64,000 bases of DNA, taken from contig PJRA01000016.1 in NCBI GenBank assembly GCA_016987375.1, forward strand, positions 1,198,740 through 1,262,739. Reading direction: 5' to 3'. Below are positions 34,193-44,956 of the stretch, in pieces. The number at the start of each line of letters is the position of its first letter. Position 1 is the stretch's first letter. Position numbers and translations under genes: made by a program. This DNA is from Brachionus koreanus (taxonomy: Eukaryota > Rotifera > Eurotatoria > Ploima > Brachionidae). The notes under the pieces were generated by a model that searched no databases, was not told the origin of the DNA, and worked only from the letters and a program-made list of their open reading frames with translations.

Positions 34193-35048
34193 ATGAATTT
34201 TTCTAAAAATAAGAAAGTTTATCCAAATCCAAGGAAAAGTGACATATTTCTGCTCAGAAATAAGAATAAAAAACTTCAACAAGATCATGACAAATATATT
34301 CAAAAAATTGAAAAACAAGAAAAACTGCTTGAAAGAAGAGATTTAGCATACATTTCCAAATTGAACAAGAATTTAAAAGGAATAGAGGACTTTAAAAAAG
34401 TTCAGTTCGATACTGAATACGAGCTTAGACTGGAACAAATTCGCAATTCATCTCAAATAAATAGTTTAGATTCAAGTCAATATCAAAAACTATGTGAAAA
34501 TTTAAGATTTTCACTGGGAACAAGATTCAAAGCAAAAAGAGTAGTAACAACCAATGTTAATTTGGAAAAAAGTAATCATCCTGTTCAATCAGCGATATCA
34601 TTTGGTTTGAAAGAATTAACATCTGTCTCTTCGATATCCAAGAGTCATTTGACTTCGTTTGAAAATCAAGATTTTGATTATCAAAGTGTATGAATATATT
34701 TTATTTAAATTTAATATTTTAGAATTATTTTGAATTTTAAAGAATACAGATAAACTATTAAGTTTAGTCATTCATGGGAAAGAAAATGAATATCTTGTTT
34801 ATAAGTTTGATTTGAGTGGTTTTTTTGATAATACAGTCGATCAACCCATTGTTAAACAAATCGACCCAAATGAGGACGAGAGTGAAATGTTGCAAAATTT
34901 TAATTTCGATTTTTGTTCATTATTTTTTTTAAAATTTAGATTAAGAAAAAATATGCTTAAGAAAATGCATGACAGAGAAAAGTGTCGAATGAGAGAAAAT
35001 CAAGAGAAAATTTTAAAATTTGTCAATGACAAGCTTATTAAAAGTTGA
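34193..35048 (+). CDS. Hypothetical lysine-rich coiled-coil protein
   Basis: Two exons, 34193-34687 and 34743-35048, joined in phase 0 across a 55-nt intron (GTATGA...AAAG) give 266 residues. The ATG at 34193 was chosen because the open frame before it (from 34148) is AT-rich leader. Residues ~15-80 (RNKNKKLQQDHDKY..., EKLLERRDLAYISKLNKN) are a charged helix likely to form a coiled coil. The middle is Ser/Thr-rich. The C-terminus is again basic (RKNMLKKMHDREKCRMRENQ). A small further intron between about 34889 (GTTGCA) and 34939 (TTTAG) would also keep the frame and would remove a Phe-rich run that looks like intron. No family recognised. Confidence 0.6.
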
Positions 35049-35424
35049 TTGAATTTTTTCTAATTTATTGAAAGAAAATTTAGTCACTAAGTTGATGTTT
35101 GGTTAGCAACAAAAATATTAAAAATATTAAATAATTTTTCTAAAATAAAATCAACTACTAAACTTACATTTCTTTATGTAAATAAAAAATTAATGTTTGA
35201 TTATAAATTTCTACAAGTAAAGTCATTTTTTTTTAAATAAACATCATTAATAATTTTAAAACAGTCAACACTCTTTATTCAACTAATCTGGTCGAACTTC
35301 TTGGTGTCTAATTAATCCTGATAAACCGAATTTGAAAGCAAATTGAAAACTTTTTGTTGAAAGAAAAATATTAATTGACAATTTTAGAGGAATTTAAATT
35401 AAATTTAAACAGACATGTGAGAAA
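35049..35424. other. Gene-free stretch
   Basis: 3' flank of the coiled-coil gene, AT-rich, nothing recognised. Confidence 0.35.
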
Positions 35425-35650
35425 TTAGTATCCAATTTAGCCTGGGGCTCCGCAAAGGTCAGCAATTTGACCAATATTGCCTTCTTTTTGCAGATAATTT
35501 AGCTTATTTTGATTTTTTTAATAGAAAAAGAAATCTGGAAATCATGATTAATCCATAAGTACCTTAAAAAATTTAAACATTGATTTTCAAATGTTGAAAA
35601 TTCATTTTACATGATAATTGACAAAAATATCAACCAAAAAAAATCAATTA
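35425..35650 (+). mobile_element. Jockey/CR1-like LINE reverse-transcriptase relic
   Basis: The plus strand reads SLGLRKGQQFDQYCLLFADN, then LAYFDFFNRKRNLEIMINP, then a shifted frame with ILHDN. This is the same layout as the 8811-9238 relic, with the catalytic F-A-D-D box mutated to F-A-D-N. Stops are frequent, so it is dead. Confidence 0.65.
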
Positions 35651-35805
35651 TGACCTAAGAATATAAGCAGGGTTAATTTCATCAATTAAAAATAGTAAAT
35701 ATAAACTCAAACATACTTGTTTGGAATTTTTTTTGGGGCAATAGAAAGATTTTTATAACTAATATAATCTTTTCTTGGCAAAATATCAAAAACATCAACT
35801 AATTA

Positions 35806-36637
35806 TACAGTATGTCACTAAAAGTTAGAATCAAACTGTTTTTTTTACTGAATTGTTTTATTTTTCGATTTGTCGGTCATCAAAGAAAATAAAAATCTAG
35901 ATTTTTTTTGATTTTTTTATTTTTTATTTATCCAAAATTACAAATAAAAGGTAAAGAAGAAAAAAAAACAAAAAATCCTAAAAACAATTACTATTTTTAT
36001 TTAACAGAACAAAAATTTAGAGTCAAAATTATTTTGAGCTTTAAAATGACCGCCTTTTGCTGTTATACAAGCGTCGACTCGTTTTTTCATTGGAGAAATC
36101 AAATTGTTACAGATATTCAGTCGGAACTATCAATCATTCTTCATGGGGCAATTGCTTAGAATGGTAACCTTTTGTTCTATCGCTGACAGCTAGAAGCGCT
36201 TTTTTTACCGCTGGATAATATTGAATACCTTTCTTTACAAGAACTCTTCAAACCGTTTCTCTACTTATTTTATGTTCCTTGAGTTTAGAATTAAAGTCTT
36301 CTGCGATTTGTCTATAGCTCGTTATAGGGTCTTTTTGCACCAATCTAAAAATAAACGATTCAGCATGATTAGATAGTTTTTGACATCTCCCGCAGTTGCC
36401 AAATTTGTTCACCCTAGATTTCGCTTGGTTGTATTTACGCATTTTAATGAAAATCCAACTAACTCAGCTATTTCTCTTTCGGTCTTTGTCTGATCTTTCA
36501 AAAGACCGATATTTGCCATCTTTGTTGGTCGCTGACTTTTTTTGGCCCGTTTTTCTATATTTTTAACAAATTTTTGGTAGTCTTTCTTTAATGAGATAAA
36601 GTAATAAGCTAATTGTCACAATTTATGTCAAGCATGG
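35806..36637 (-). mobile_element. Degraded Tc1-like DNA transposon
   Basis: About 830 bp. Loosely inverted ends: TACAGTATGTCACTAAAAGT at the left, and at the right (reverse complement) CATGCTTGACATAAATTGTG. On the minus strand a helix-turn-helix piece (MANIGLLKDQTKTEREIAEL, VGFSLKCVN) is followed, after a frame shift, by KLSNHAESFIFRLVQKDPITSYRQIAEDFN, the second HTH of Tc1 transposases, and RRVLVKKGI. The catalytic half is mostly lost. Confidence 0.7.
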
Positions 36638-36701
36638 TCTTAAATTTCTTTGTAACTTAAAATGTCTTGGACGGTCGGGTAGTTAACCCAACGCGTTTGC
36701 A

Positions 36702-36778
36702 GCCGGACTGGGTGAGGATTCGAACCCACGACCTCCTGATTGGATGTCGGGTGTTCTAACCACTACACCACAGGACCG
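36702..36778 (-). tRNA. tRNA-like sequence, probably a degenerate tRNA-Gly(TCC) or tRNA-derived relic
   Basis: The minus strand has a good A box (TGGTGTAGTGG) and B box (GGGTTCGAATCC), a D-arm and an anticodon-like loop CATCCAA. But U33 is replaced by A, the anticodon stem has a mismatch, the T-loop would have 8 bases, and the acceptor strands (GGTCCTG against CAGTCCGG) do not pair cleanly. It is therefore read as a pseudogene. It abuts a LINE tail in the opposite orientation. Confidence 0.5.
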
Positions 36779-36811
36779 ACAAAGAAATCAAGAAATCAAG
36801 AAAAACGAAAG

Positions 36812-36904
36812 AAACTCAAGGAAAAAATCGACTTGAGTGGAAATCAAAAGTAATGACCCTATGCTCCACAAGGAGTGAATAAGGAAAAAAAAAAAAAAAA
36901 AAAA
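36812..36904 (+). mobile_element. RTE-like LINE 3' tail with poly-A
   Basis: Reads GAGTGGAAATCAAAAGTAAT, then GACCCTATGCTCCACAAGGA and GTGAATAAGG followed by about 20 A. The same end (LMTLC-TRSE-stop) closes the longer relic at 37310-37610, so this is a strongly 5'-truncated insert or the tail of a non-autonomous element using that LINE. Confidence 0.7.
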
Positions 36905-37309
36905 TGGTCTTAAATTAAAGATAATCAAATCTTTTAGCATATTCGATAAAAAAAATCAATCAAAACATCGAATACCCGATTTTTATTTGATTAAAAAGCT
37001 TGATTCTTACTTTTTGTATCAATTTTTTTTCATTAAAAGATAGTTACATATTGTTGAAGCTAATTTATTTATTAAAACGATATAAAAAAAATAATTAATA
37101 CACTAAACTTTATTTTTTTATTATTTATTTTTTATTAATTTATTGTTAAGTAAAACATAAAAATAAAATACAAAAGAAAATTATTAATATGAACAAATAA
37201 CGGTTCTTATATGATCTGAATAATTTTTTTCTCACGAGTCTGTCTATGAGAATCAATTTTATTTAAATAAACTACAAAAAAATATAGCAAATAAATCATA
37301 AACAAAATT

Positions 37310-37610
37310 TTTGGGTCATTTTAGACTCTGTTTGGGATAAATAAGTTTTAAACACTGGCATGAGACACTTTCGAATGCTGAACTATGCATTAAGAGAGCT
37401 TGGACTTTTACTTAGGATGAATGAAAAAAGAAGAACTGTAGGAAGACCAGCAGTAACATGGAGGTAAACAATCACGAAAGAGCTCATCGAAATGAAACTG
37501 ACATGGGGAGAAGCAAATGTAAAGGCGAAAGATCGACATGATTGGAAATCAAAATTAATGACCCTATGCTTCACAAGGAGTGAATAAGGAATTATAAACC
37601 TTATAAACCT
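37310..37610 (+). mobile_element. RTE-like LINE C-terminal relic
   Basis: The plus strand reads, across small frame shifts, TLSNAELCIKRAWTFT-like, then RMNEKRRTVGRPAVTWR, KQSRKSSSK or TITKELIEMKLTWGEA, then VKAKDRHDWKSKLMTLCFTR, SE-stop. The G-R-P-x-T-W-R-R...LTWGEA..AKDR..W...LC layout is the C-terminus of a widespread LINE type. It ends at AATAAGGAATT without a long poly-A. Confidence 0.75.
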
Positions 37611-38188
37611 CTGTTTTCATTATTAATGAAAAAATAAAACATAAAATTGAAGCTTATTTTCATATTTTTGTCTAATTAATAAATATTTTTATCATTTAAA
37701 TTAATTTATTTTCTCGGTAAAATAGGCATTAATTTATCAAATCATCAAACAAATATTTTTGTCGGTCAATTAGTCTGTTATTATCAGATAAATTAAATAT
37801 AATTTTTCATCATATTTGTTATTTTTGTCATCATATTTGTTATTCTTGTCATCATAAAAATAAATTTGTCACCACCAGAAAGTTAGTCATATTTTTCGCA
37901 TTTAGAAAAATTACACTAAATAAGGAAATATTCCAAGCAATTTTGCATCACAAGCCTTTTAATTAACTTAAGCTACTAACAGTCTCTAATTTACTGGATG
38001 TCAAACTGGTGGAAGAATACAAAGAAGGCTTCGAATCAAGATAAATTGCATATCCAAATCCATTGCCTAATTGCTACCATGAAATTTCTCTTCTTGAATC
38101 TTATTTTAATCTTTAAGAAGCTTTAATTCAAAGTAGAAAAAAATTTTTCAACAATTTTATTCTATACCAAAAAAAAGGAATTTTTTTT
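37611..38188. other. Gene-free stretch
   Basis: AT-rich. A short direct repeat TCATCATATTTGTTATT occurs twice at about 37806-37850. On the minus strand AATAAA at 38156-38161 lies 28 nt past the stop of the next gene. Nothing else recognised. Confidence 0.4.
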
Positions 38189-39055
38189 TTAAATTCTAGA
38201 TAAATATAAAAATATAAAAGCATCAATAATTAAATAAAAGCCATATTTTTTTTTCATTGAGCCATTTGTTTCTCCATACTTTACGCCCATTTTGCATCTA
38301 ACATCGTTCGAATTAACCGAACAACCCTCAAGACCTCCTGGACAATTTAAATTGGATGTACTGTGAATGTATTTTTGAATTTTTTCATAGTAGCTGACTG
38401 ATTCCTGAAAAACAGCAGCATGACAATTTACCATATGAATTTTGAGACAATTGTAATAAGGACCAGCCGAATTGCACCATTTTTGTTTTAGCACGCCGCT
38501 CCAATTCGGGTTGAATTGAACATTTTGCATCAAGTGGTGACAATCAGGGGAAATCGAGTTAATTCTGCATGGTACGCCTGTCGTCGTAGTTGTTTCGTCT
38601 TCGTACTCGTATTCATCATCGGCCGGCTCAGTGGTCTTTGTCTTTTTGCCATGTGTTTTGTCCTTGCCTTTTTTTTTCTTGTCTGGCTTGGATTTTTCAT
38701 CCACTAGTTCTATATCAATTTCACAGTCTTCACTCAATTGTCTGGCCTTTTTCTTCAAGCCTCTGATCATTGAATCCATGGCGTCAGCATACTTCTCTTT
38801 TTTCTCGCATCCACGATACTTATCGTAGATGCATTCGATATTCAGCTTGTACTTATTGCAGTAATCGTCGAAATTTTCTTCTTTTAAATCGTTATCAGGC
38901 TTGTGAGGACATGCCGATGCGCCAACAATGTCACATGCATTGCTAGCCTTGAAGCAAGCTAGCAAAACAAAGACGAAAATAAATTTTGGATAAAGCTGAG
39001 ACAGAGAACGAAATGAAATGGCTCGAATGATTAGACACACAACCAATTTTGGCAT
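38189..39055 (-). CDS. Secreted cysteine-rich protein with two cysteine blocks, possibly GPI-anchored
   Basis: Single exon, 288 residues. The N-terminus holds a signal peptide (IFVFVLLACFKASNA, cleavage likely before CDIV), but the ATG used gives about 25 extra residues in front of it. Cysteine block 1 is about residues 41-111 (C...C...YCNKYKLNIECIYDKYRGC...DC). A Lys-rich then Asp/Glu/Thr linker (about 120-160, TTEPADDEYEYEDETTTTT) separates block 2 (about 163-255; C...DC...WC...NC...NC...NCPGGLEGC...C). A C-terminal hydrophobic stretch after a NGS-KKK spacer suggests a GPI signal. The paired blocks faintly recall the DUF19-type secreted proteins of invertebrates, which is only a guess. No function assigned. 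Confidence 0.75.
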   Translation of the reverse strand: MPKLVVCLIIRAISFRSLSQLYPKFIFVFVLLACFKASNACDIVGASACPHKPDNDLKEENFDDYCNKYKLNIECIYDKYRGCEKKEKYADAMDSMIRGLKKKARQLSEDCEIDIELVDEKSKPDKKKKGKDKTHGKKTKTTEPADDEYEYEDETTTTTGVPCRINSISPDCHHLMQNVQFNPNWSGVLKQKWCNSAGPYYNCLKIHMVNCHAAVFQESVSYYEKIQKYIHSTSNLNCPGGLEGCSVNSNDVRCKMGVKYGETNGSMKKKYGFYLIIDAFIFLYLSRI

Positions 39056-41050
39056 CTTATCATATATTCATTCTACCAAAATGGACTCGAAAAAAATATT
39101 TTGAATTTTTCTTTAGCCGAGACACAATTGAGTATGCAACTGTTAGTTTTATAAAAAAAAATAAATAGAAGCTAATCTAGGTCTTAGTTGTTTATAAAAT
39201 GTTAATTTATCATGTCATAGGCAATTGTTTAATCTTGTCCAAATTAGCAAATGAATTTCTATGGGGATTAAATTCATTAATTTATTGTATATTTGACTAA
39301 ATATTAATAAAAGTTAACACAAATTGGTTATCCTCTTTAAGTAAACATAAATAAATGAACTGCCCTAAATAATTAAAAAAATTATTTTTTTTCTTAGGGG
39401 GTTAAGTTAAAGTTAAAGTATTGTAAAAGTTATATTAGTAAAATTTTGAAGATTAACTGAGAAAAAATTTTGTTCAAAAATATATTTGTCATTTTTTATT
39501 TTTTTACAATCAAATTTTTTTGTTGTTAATAATTTAAAAAAAATAATTGCATTTGATGATCACAGTGAAAAGAATACTTAGACATAAGAGTCAAAAAGTC
39601 AAATTTTCATCACTGTTCTAGGAAACAACAACACCATCTGAGAGACTTTTCACAAAATGTAAATTTCAGATTTTCGATAGAAGAAATAGAACTTAACCAG
39701 AAAATGTTGAAAGCCAAATCTTCTTATGTGAAAATAATAATCATTTGCTTAAAAAATGGGACTGGGAGGATATCGAAAAAAAAATATAATAATCAATAAA
39801 AATAATTTTTGAAATACAACTTTTTATTTGTTTATTTTCAATTTTTTTAATAATCAATTCTTCGATCAGGGTTCGAATCAAGAAGTTTTGGTAGAAGAAA
39901 AATTAATCCACCTCTCAACTAGCTCAACTATGATATAACTTTGTTTTTTTTTTTTAATTTTTTTGCTAATGTCAGAAAATTCAAAAAATAAATAGTCATT
40001 AATTTAAATATGGTTTGAAAATGTTAAAAATAATTTTTATTAATTGCCTTAAACGTTTACAAGCAGGAACAATTATTAAGATGAAAAAACTTTTTTAATA
40101 TAAAAAATGCTTATATAAAAATTAATTAAATTTCTTGGTTTGAAAAGGCGAGATTTGGCTGCCTTTCAACAATATTGAAGTTCGAATTTATTTCTCTCAG
40201 CTTTAGCTTTACAAACACTGCAATAATGTGCATGCAAATGCACAGCTTTAACTAGTTTTTGCAAGTGTGTAAACAACTACTTTACTGTACTGAACTAATG
40301 CTCCTTCAGAGAAAAAAATTTAAATTAAAATAAAGTTTAATAGAGGAAAATAAAATAAATAAAATAAGTTAAAAGATTCCACAGTCACAATCGCAGCACC
40401 GAAATTTTGACTCAATTGGATGAATAAGATCTGCGGTCTCAATTTGATACCAAAACAACAAAGCAATCAAGTTATCAAAATTCCTGAAATCTATAGATGG
40501 AAAATCTGTAAATGGAAAAAATTTGCAGAACTTGTTGAAACTTCTCAGCAAATGAGAGTGATAAATCTGAATAAATAAGACTGGAAACTAAGTACATGTA
40601 CATGTACTTCATGGTAAAAACTCTATATGTGCGAACATATTATTGGTGTTACTTACAGTCAAGGTTTATTCGACGCATTCCCTTGTACCCATGGCAAACA
40701 ACATAGAGTCAGTTGTCCGGGTAAAATTCCAGCTTTGGTTAGGAAATAACCATGTGACTTTTTCTAACTTAAAATATATATATATTTTCTTGTTAAATTT
40801 AATACTTTATTGAGCTATTTTAATATTTTTTAATGACACTAATTTTCTAAGACAAAAAAATACAATTATGTGAAAAATTAATTTTTTTTTTCATGTCACA
40901 TTAAATATATTTTAATATATTCTCTAAATAAAATAATTTTAGTGACAAAAACAATTGAAATGCAAGTTTGTATTTGGGAGAACATAAAATTAATGGTAAC
41001 ACAAATAGAGTGAATTCACAAAGATCAGAACAGCGATGAGAACACATACA
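39056..41050. other. 2-kb gene-free region
   Basis: AT-rich. A palindromic GTACATGTACATGTAC occurs at about 40593-40608. The phrase ACTAATGCTCCTT at about 40290 also occurs, with changes, at 28480. No coding region is supported. Confidence 0.4.
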
Positions 41051-41059
41051 TTAAGGATA

Positions 41060-41445
41060 GACACGCATAAAGCAGATTTTGACCAGCATGGAAATCAATC
41101 AGCTACAACATGAAAACAAAATTTAAACTATACAACACTGTTTTAGAAGCAATACTGACGCACAGTAGCAAATATTGGGGAATGTCTGAACTTGACAAAA
41201 AAATCCTCTATACTTTCCACACTGGAAGTCTCAGGAGGATTGTAACGATTTACTGGCTGGATACATTGTCAAATGCTGAACTATAGAAAAAATAAATTCA
41301 GAGCGATTTAATCAATGCATTAAGAGTAAAATACAGCGTTGACTTGGACATGTACTTAGAATGAAAAAACAAAGATGCAAAAAGAGCCCTTCAATAGACA
41401 CATCAAGGGCGACGCAAAGTAGGACGACCAGCAGTAACATTAAAA
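41060..41445 (+). mobile_element. RTE-like LINE 3' relic, fused to a mariner fragment
   Basis: The plus strand reads LYNTVLEAILTHSSKYWGMS, then LYTFHTGSLRRIVTIYWLD, then LGHVLRMKKQ and, shifted, GRRKVGRPAVT, where it stops after CAGCAGTAACAT. Just 13 nt of A/T separate this from a mariner transposase start at 41458, so the LINE end and the 5' end of the transposon were both lost at one junction. Confidence 0.75.
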
Positions 41446-41457
41446 AAAATTTTTAAA

Positions 41458-42164
41458 ATGGGACTTTCTGTGTCTGAACGAGAGGCTTTTCAAAAAACAG
41501 TCAAAAATATGATTTCACAAATGGCAAAATCGGACATTGTGGCGCACTTTACTAAGCAAGGAATCGCTCGAAGCACTGTATATAATACGATCAACCGTAT
41601 TCAAATTGGAGATCCGATCAAGGACAATAAGAGAATGGGTCGTCCAACTACCTGGACAGCTGCAAGGAAGACAAAACTGAATAGATTGACCAATAACCGA
41701 ACTGGAGTGAGTCTAAGGCGTCTAACAAGAAAATTTCATGTCCACCAGACAAAAGTTGGCCGGCAGTTAACAAAAATGGATATTTCATATCGTAAACGTG
41801 AAAAAACACCAAAATATACCACTAATTAACGACTGCTCCCATTTATACATGAGTATCATGAAGACCTTGACTACGTTTTTTGGCCTGACTTAGCGTCTGC
41901 TAACTATTCTATGGTAAGCCGAACATGGATGAACGAAAATGTAAATTATGTGACCAAAGATATCAACCCGCCAAATGTCCCTCAAGCACGCCCAATCGAA
42001 TATTTTTGGGGTTGTTTGAGTGAAAAAGTATACGAGGAAGGTTGGCAAGCCTCAACAGAGCAACAGCTGATTACATCAGAAAAAAAACCAGAACTTAATA
42101 TCATTTTTATTTTTTGAGATATTCGCTTTTAATTTTTGTCCATTTACTTATGCATCACCCGTTA
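41458..42164 (+). mobile_element. DD36E mariner-type transposon, internally deleted (copy 1)
   Basis: The N-terminal part (41458-41829) has two HTH motifs: SDIVAHFTKQGIARSTVYNT and GVSLRRLTRKFHVHQTKVGR, separated by the GRPTTW linker. The first catalytic Asp region is missing. The C-terminal part resumes at 41830 (LLPFIHEYHE), then YVFWPDLASANYS (second Asp) and PQARPIEYFWG (third residue, Glu), with 36 residues between. The right inverted end is ...ACTTATGCATCACCCGTTA (to 42164). The left end is absent. It is dead. Confidence 0.85.
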
Positions 42165-42668
42165 GAAATAGGAGAATCAATTAGTGAATATTTCAGAAAT
42201 AATCAAAATTAAAAATGCTCCGATAAGTTTTAGTACAAAGATGAAATCAAAAATCATCTATAAATTGATATAAAGAAGTCATTAAGACATGCTCTAAAAC
42301 TAAAGAAATGAAAAGTCAATCAACTGAGAATGGTTTTAAGAATAGTTTAGATAAAGAATTTTTGTTTTAAATTCTTAATTCAAAGTTAATATTTTTTGAC
42401 ATTTTTCTGATTTTTTTTCTTTTTTTTTAGTCAAACTTTTCGCATTTTTTTTTTAAATTAATTTAGTGATAATAAAATTTTAAATCAAAGATGTTTAGAT
42501 GTATAGCTGCTTATAAAATTATTCAAATTAATTAAGTAAATTTAATTTGTTAAATTCAAAAACTAAGAAAGATTTTCTTTTTTTCAACATTCTTAAAGAT
42601 TTTTTCAAATATTTAATAAACTGATTATAAAAAAACTACTAAGCAAATTGCATTCAATAGACTTGTAA
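42165..42668. other. Gene-free stretch
   Basis: AT-rich, about 500 bp before the first Ly6 gene; nothing recognised apart from the promoter noted next. Confidence 0.4.
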
Positions 42669-42676
42669 TATAAAAA
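42669..42676 (+). promoter_or_regulatory. TATA box of Ly6-like gene 1
   Basis: TATAAAAA, 40 nt before the ATG. The paralogue at 44482 has TATAAAA at the same distance. Confidence 0.5.
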
Positions 42677-42708
42677 AGAAGAGACGGCGCAAAATTCTCT
42701 AGAGAAAA

Positions 42709-43124
42709 ATGAAAAATTTTATAAATTATTTCGTAATTTTTGTCCTATTGGGTATAGTTAAGATAATTTTATAGGGTTAGGATAAATTATATTTTTGTTC
42801 TTAAAAGCATTTTTGTGTCAATATTCAACAGCCATCAAATGCTACTCTTGTTCGGGAGAATTTTGTTCGAGTACAAATTTAGGCAATGTAACTAATTGTG
42901 GTGATAATAGTGTCTGCATAAAGACTTATGCTAGTGCTGTAAATAAAGAAACAATAACTCGAAACTGTTTCTCCAAAGAATGTAGAGAAGCTACTACTGG
43001 CACATTTTTAGGCTTTGGCGCTGGAATTTATTGCTGTTCGGAAGACTTATGTAATTCCTCTTATAAACCAAAATTTAACTCATTTTTTTTTATAGTTTTA
43101 TTTTTATCTTTATTTTTATTTTAA
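42709..43124 (+). CDS. Ly6/uPAR-like GPI-anchored protein 1
   Basis: Two exons, 42709-42751 and 42808-43124 (56-nt intron, GTATAG...AAAAG, phase 1), 119 residues. It has a signal peptide (MKNFINYFVIFVLLGAFLC...). The three-finger (LU) layout is CYSCSGEFC...NCGDNSVCIKTY...RNCFSKEC...GIYCCSEDLCN, ending in the family's CC-x(3-4)-LCN, followed by a C-terminal hydrophobic tail (FFFIVLFLSLFLF) typical of a GPI signal. Ly6 proteins are cell-surface ligand or receptor modulators; the partner here is unknown. The paralogue at 44482 has the same exon structure. Confidence 0.85.
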
Positions 43125-43548
43125 TTAATTAATAAAAAAATATCAACACTTTGTACAATTTTAATTAAAAAATTCAAACTAACAAAACCTTCTTTTTTTT
43201 TTTTTTAAATAGAAATAAATAAAAATTAAATTAAATTACGACTATTTTTATTGAAGAATTAAGCTAAAAATAAAATTATTAATTATTATGTGTTATAAAC
43301 CTTTATTTTATGTATTTATTCAGATCTGTTAGGAGCTGATGGTTCGCAGTTATAACACAAATAATAAAAAAAATAGTTTTAAATAATAACTTGATTAATA
43401 TTGGCCACTTCTAGCCTAAACAAAAGAACAAATAAAAACGAAAATAACAACAACAAAAGGATAATACAAAAATCATCATCTTCATGATATTAACATATCT
43501 GTAATAATAATGACGTGTCTAATATTTTATACACAGTTAAATACTAGT
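43125..43548. other. Gene-free stretch after Ly6 gene 1
   Basis: AT-rich, with AATAAA-like words soon after the stop. Nothing else recognised. Confidence 0.35.
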
Positions 43549-43650
43549 GACTTGTTAGACGCATTAGATCATATTGCACTGTCAAAGTAAAGAAATCTGA
43601 GTTGGCTAGAGTCGGTGTTGTAGTTTTTGAAAGGACTACAAAAATTGTAA
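43549..43650 (+). mobile_element. Possible LINE reverse-transcriptase fragment
   Basis: DLLDALDHIALSK, then RNLSWLESVL, then FLKGLQKL on the plus strand, with stops between. The D-x-DH-x-LL-KL...SWL-S-L order is that of the palm entry of LINE reverse transcriptases. Short and decayed. Confidence 0.4.
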
Positions 43651-43893
43651 AAAAATCAAATAAAATTAATAATTAAAATAATAATCATTCAACATTATTT
43701 GACATTTATCCGATTATTCAAATTTTTTAAATATTCCTCAAATATTAAGTAAAATTTAAATGTTTTATTTATTTGATTAAAAAATTAAATTTATCACTCT
43801 AAAATTATTTTTATTAATTTATTGCATTAAATATTCTATTTAAGATGTTTTTTTAAACAATAAAAAAACTTGGATTTTTTGCTTGGAAAAAAA

Positions 43894-43965
43894 GGCACCG
43901 CCGGGAATCGAACCCGGGATCTCCTGTTTACTAGACAGGCGCTTTAGCCACTAAGCCACGGCGCC
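43894..43965 (-). tRNA. tRNA-Thr(AGT), copy 1
   Basis: 72 nt on the minus strand. The acceptor GGCGCCG pairs with CGGTGCC (one G-U). The anticodon arm CCTGT-CTAGTAA-ACAGG gives anticodon AGT. The T arm CCGGG-TTCGATT-CCCGG is perfect. A box TGGCTTAGTGG and B box GGTTCGATTCC are present. A run of T follows on the minus strand as Pol III terminator. Confidence 0.95.
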
Positions 43966-44442
43966 ACCTGGCTTCATTCAAATTTTATTCAAATTAAATA
44001 TTTGAAAAAAATTATTTTTTTTAGATCGGATTTTTAAATTTGAAATTTTAATTTTGATTTTTATTATATGAATTTTTGTACTTGAATTGAATCATCTTTA
44101 AAAAAAATCATCTAGTAATTTTTTCTTCCTTACCCCACATTTGGTTACAATTTCAAAATTTTTCAAAATAATGTTTCACCTAATATCAGATCCTAGATAA
44201 CTTATTTATTTTTGAAAATTTTAAATCATCATTTAAATCAAATTCAGATATTTAAATTCTTTTCTTATCTTGATTATTCAAAAAAAAATAAAAAAAATTT
44301 ATAAAATTTATTTCTATCTTCTAATCGTTGTATTTCAAAATACCAAATAACTCTTTACTTTTATTTAAATATTTAACTTAGCGATTTAGATCATTTATTA
44401 TTAAATCCACTCAAATCTTAATTAATTATTCTTTATTTCTGG
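43966..44442. other. Gene-free stretch upstream of Ly6 gene 2
   Basis: AT-rich, nothing recognised before the TATA box at 44443. Confidence 0.4.
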
Positions 44443-44449
44443 TATAAAA
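44443..44449 (+). promoter_or_regulatory. TATA box of Ly6-like gene 2
   Basis: TATAAAA in GGTATAAAACATT, 39 nt before the ATG. Confidence 0.55.
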
Positions 44450-44481
44450 CATTAAATAGCAAAAAAATTTGCTTAGATAAA

Positions 44482-44897
44482 ATGAATGATTTGAAAAAGT
44501 TTTTATTAATTTTCATATTGCTAGGTAATTTCTATTCATTTGATTTAAAAAAGTGAAAAATATCCTATTTTTTAATTTTGAAGCATTCTTGTGCCATAAC
44601 TCTTCTGCTATTTATTGCTACACATGCTCTATTGATACGTGCACTGATACCAACTTTGGCGTTGAGACAAATTGTGGCGAAAATCAATTTTGCATCAAAA
44701 CTTATGTTGGCTCAGGAAACTTGGCAGTAATTGAGCGCGGCTGTTCATCAAACTGTAATAAAGATTCGAGTAAAAGAATATTCGCTGGAAGCTACTGCTG
44801 TTCAACTGATTTATGCAATTCTTCAACTAAGCCTTATTTTTACTCCATATTTTTATTTAGTTTAATTTTTTTAAAATTTTTCCATCTATTTTTTTAG
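44482..44897 (+). CDS. Ly6/uPAR-like GPI-anchored protein 2
   Basis: Two exons, 44482-44524 and 44584-44897 (59-nt intron, GTAATT...TGAAG, phase 1), 118 residues. The first exon is 43 nt long, exactly as in gene 1. Signal peptide MNDLKKFLLIFILLGAFLC. LU-domain cysteines: CYTCSIDTC...NCGENQFCIKTY...RGCSSNC...GSYCCSTDLCN. The tail (SIFLFSLIFLKFFHLFF) fits a GPI signal. The motifs shared with gene 1 (TNCG-N-FCIKTY, CCS-DLCNSS-KP) show tandem duplication followed by strong divergence. Surface location is inferred; the ligand is unknown. Confidence 0.85.
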
Positions 44898-44956
44898 AGA
44901 ATATTTAATAAATTTTAAAAAAGATTTAAATTAATATAAACAAACGAAAAAAAAAA

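Noticed and set aside
36702..36778. Functional tRNA gene
   Set aside because: Missing U33, mismatched anticodon stem, oversized T-loop and unpaired acceptor; kept only as a degenerate tRNA.
40369..40551. Minus-strand 60-codon frame ending CCDCDCGIF
   Set aside because: No start context, splice signals or homologous pattern; probably chance.
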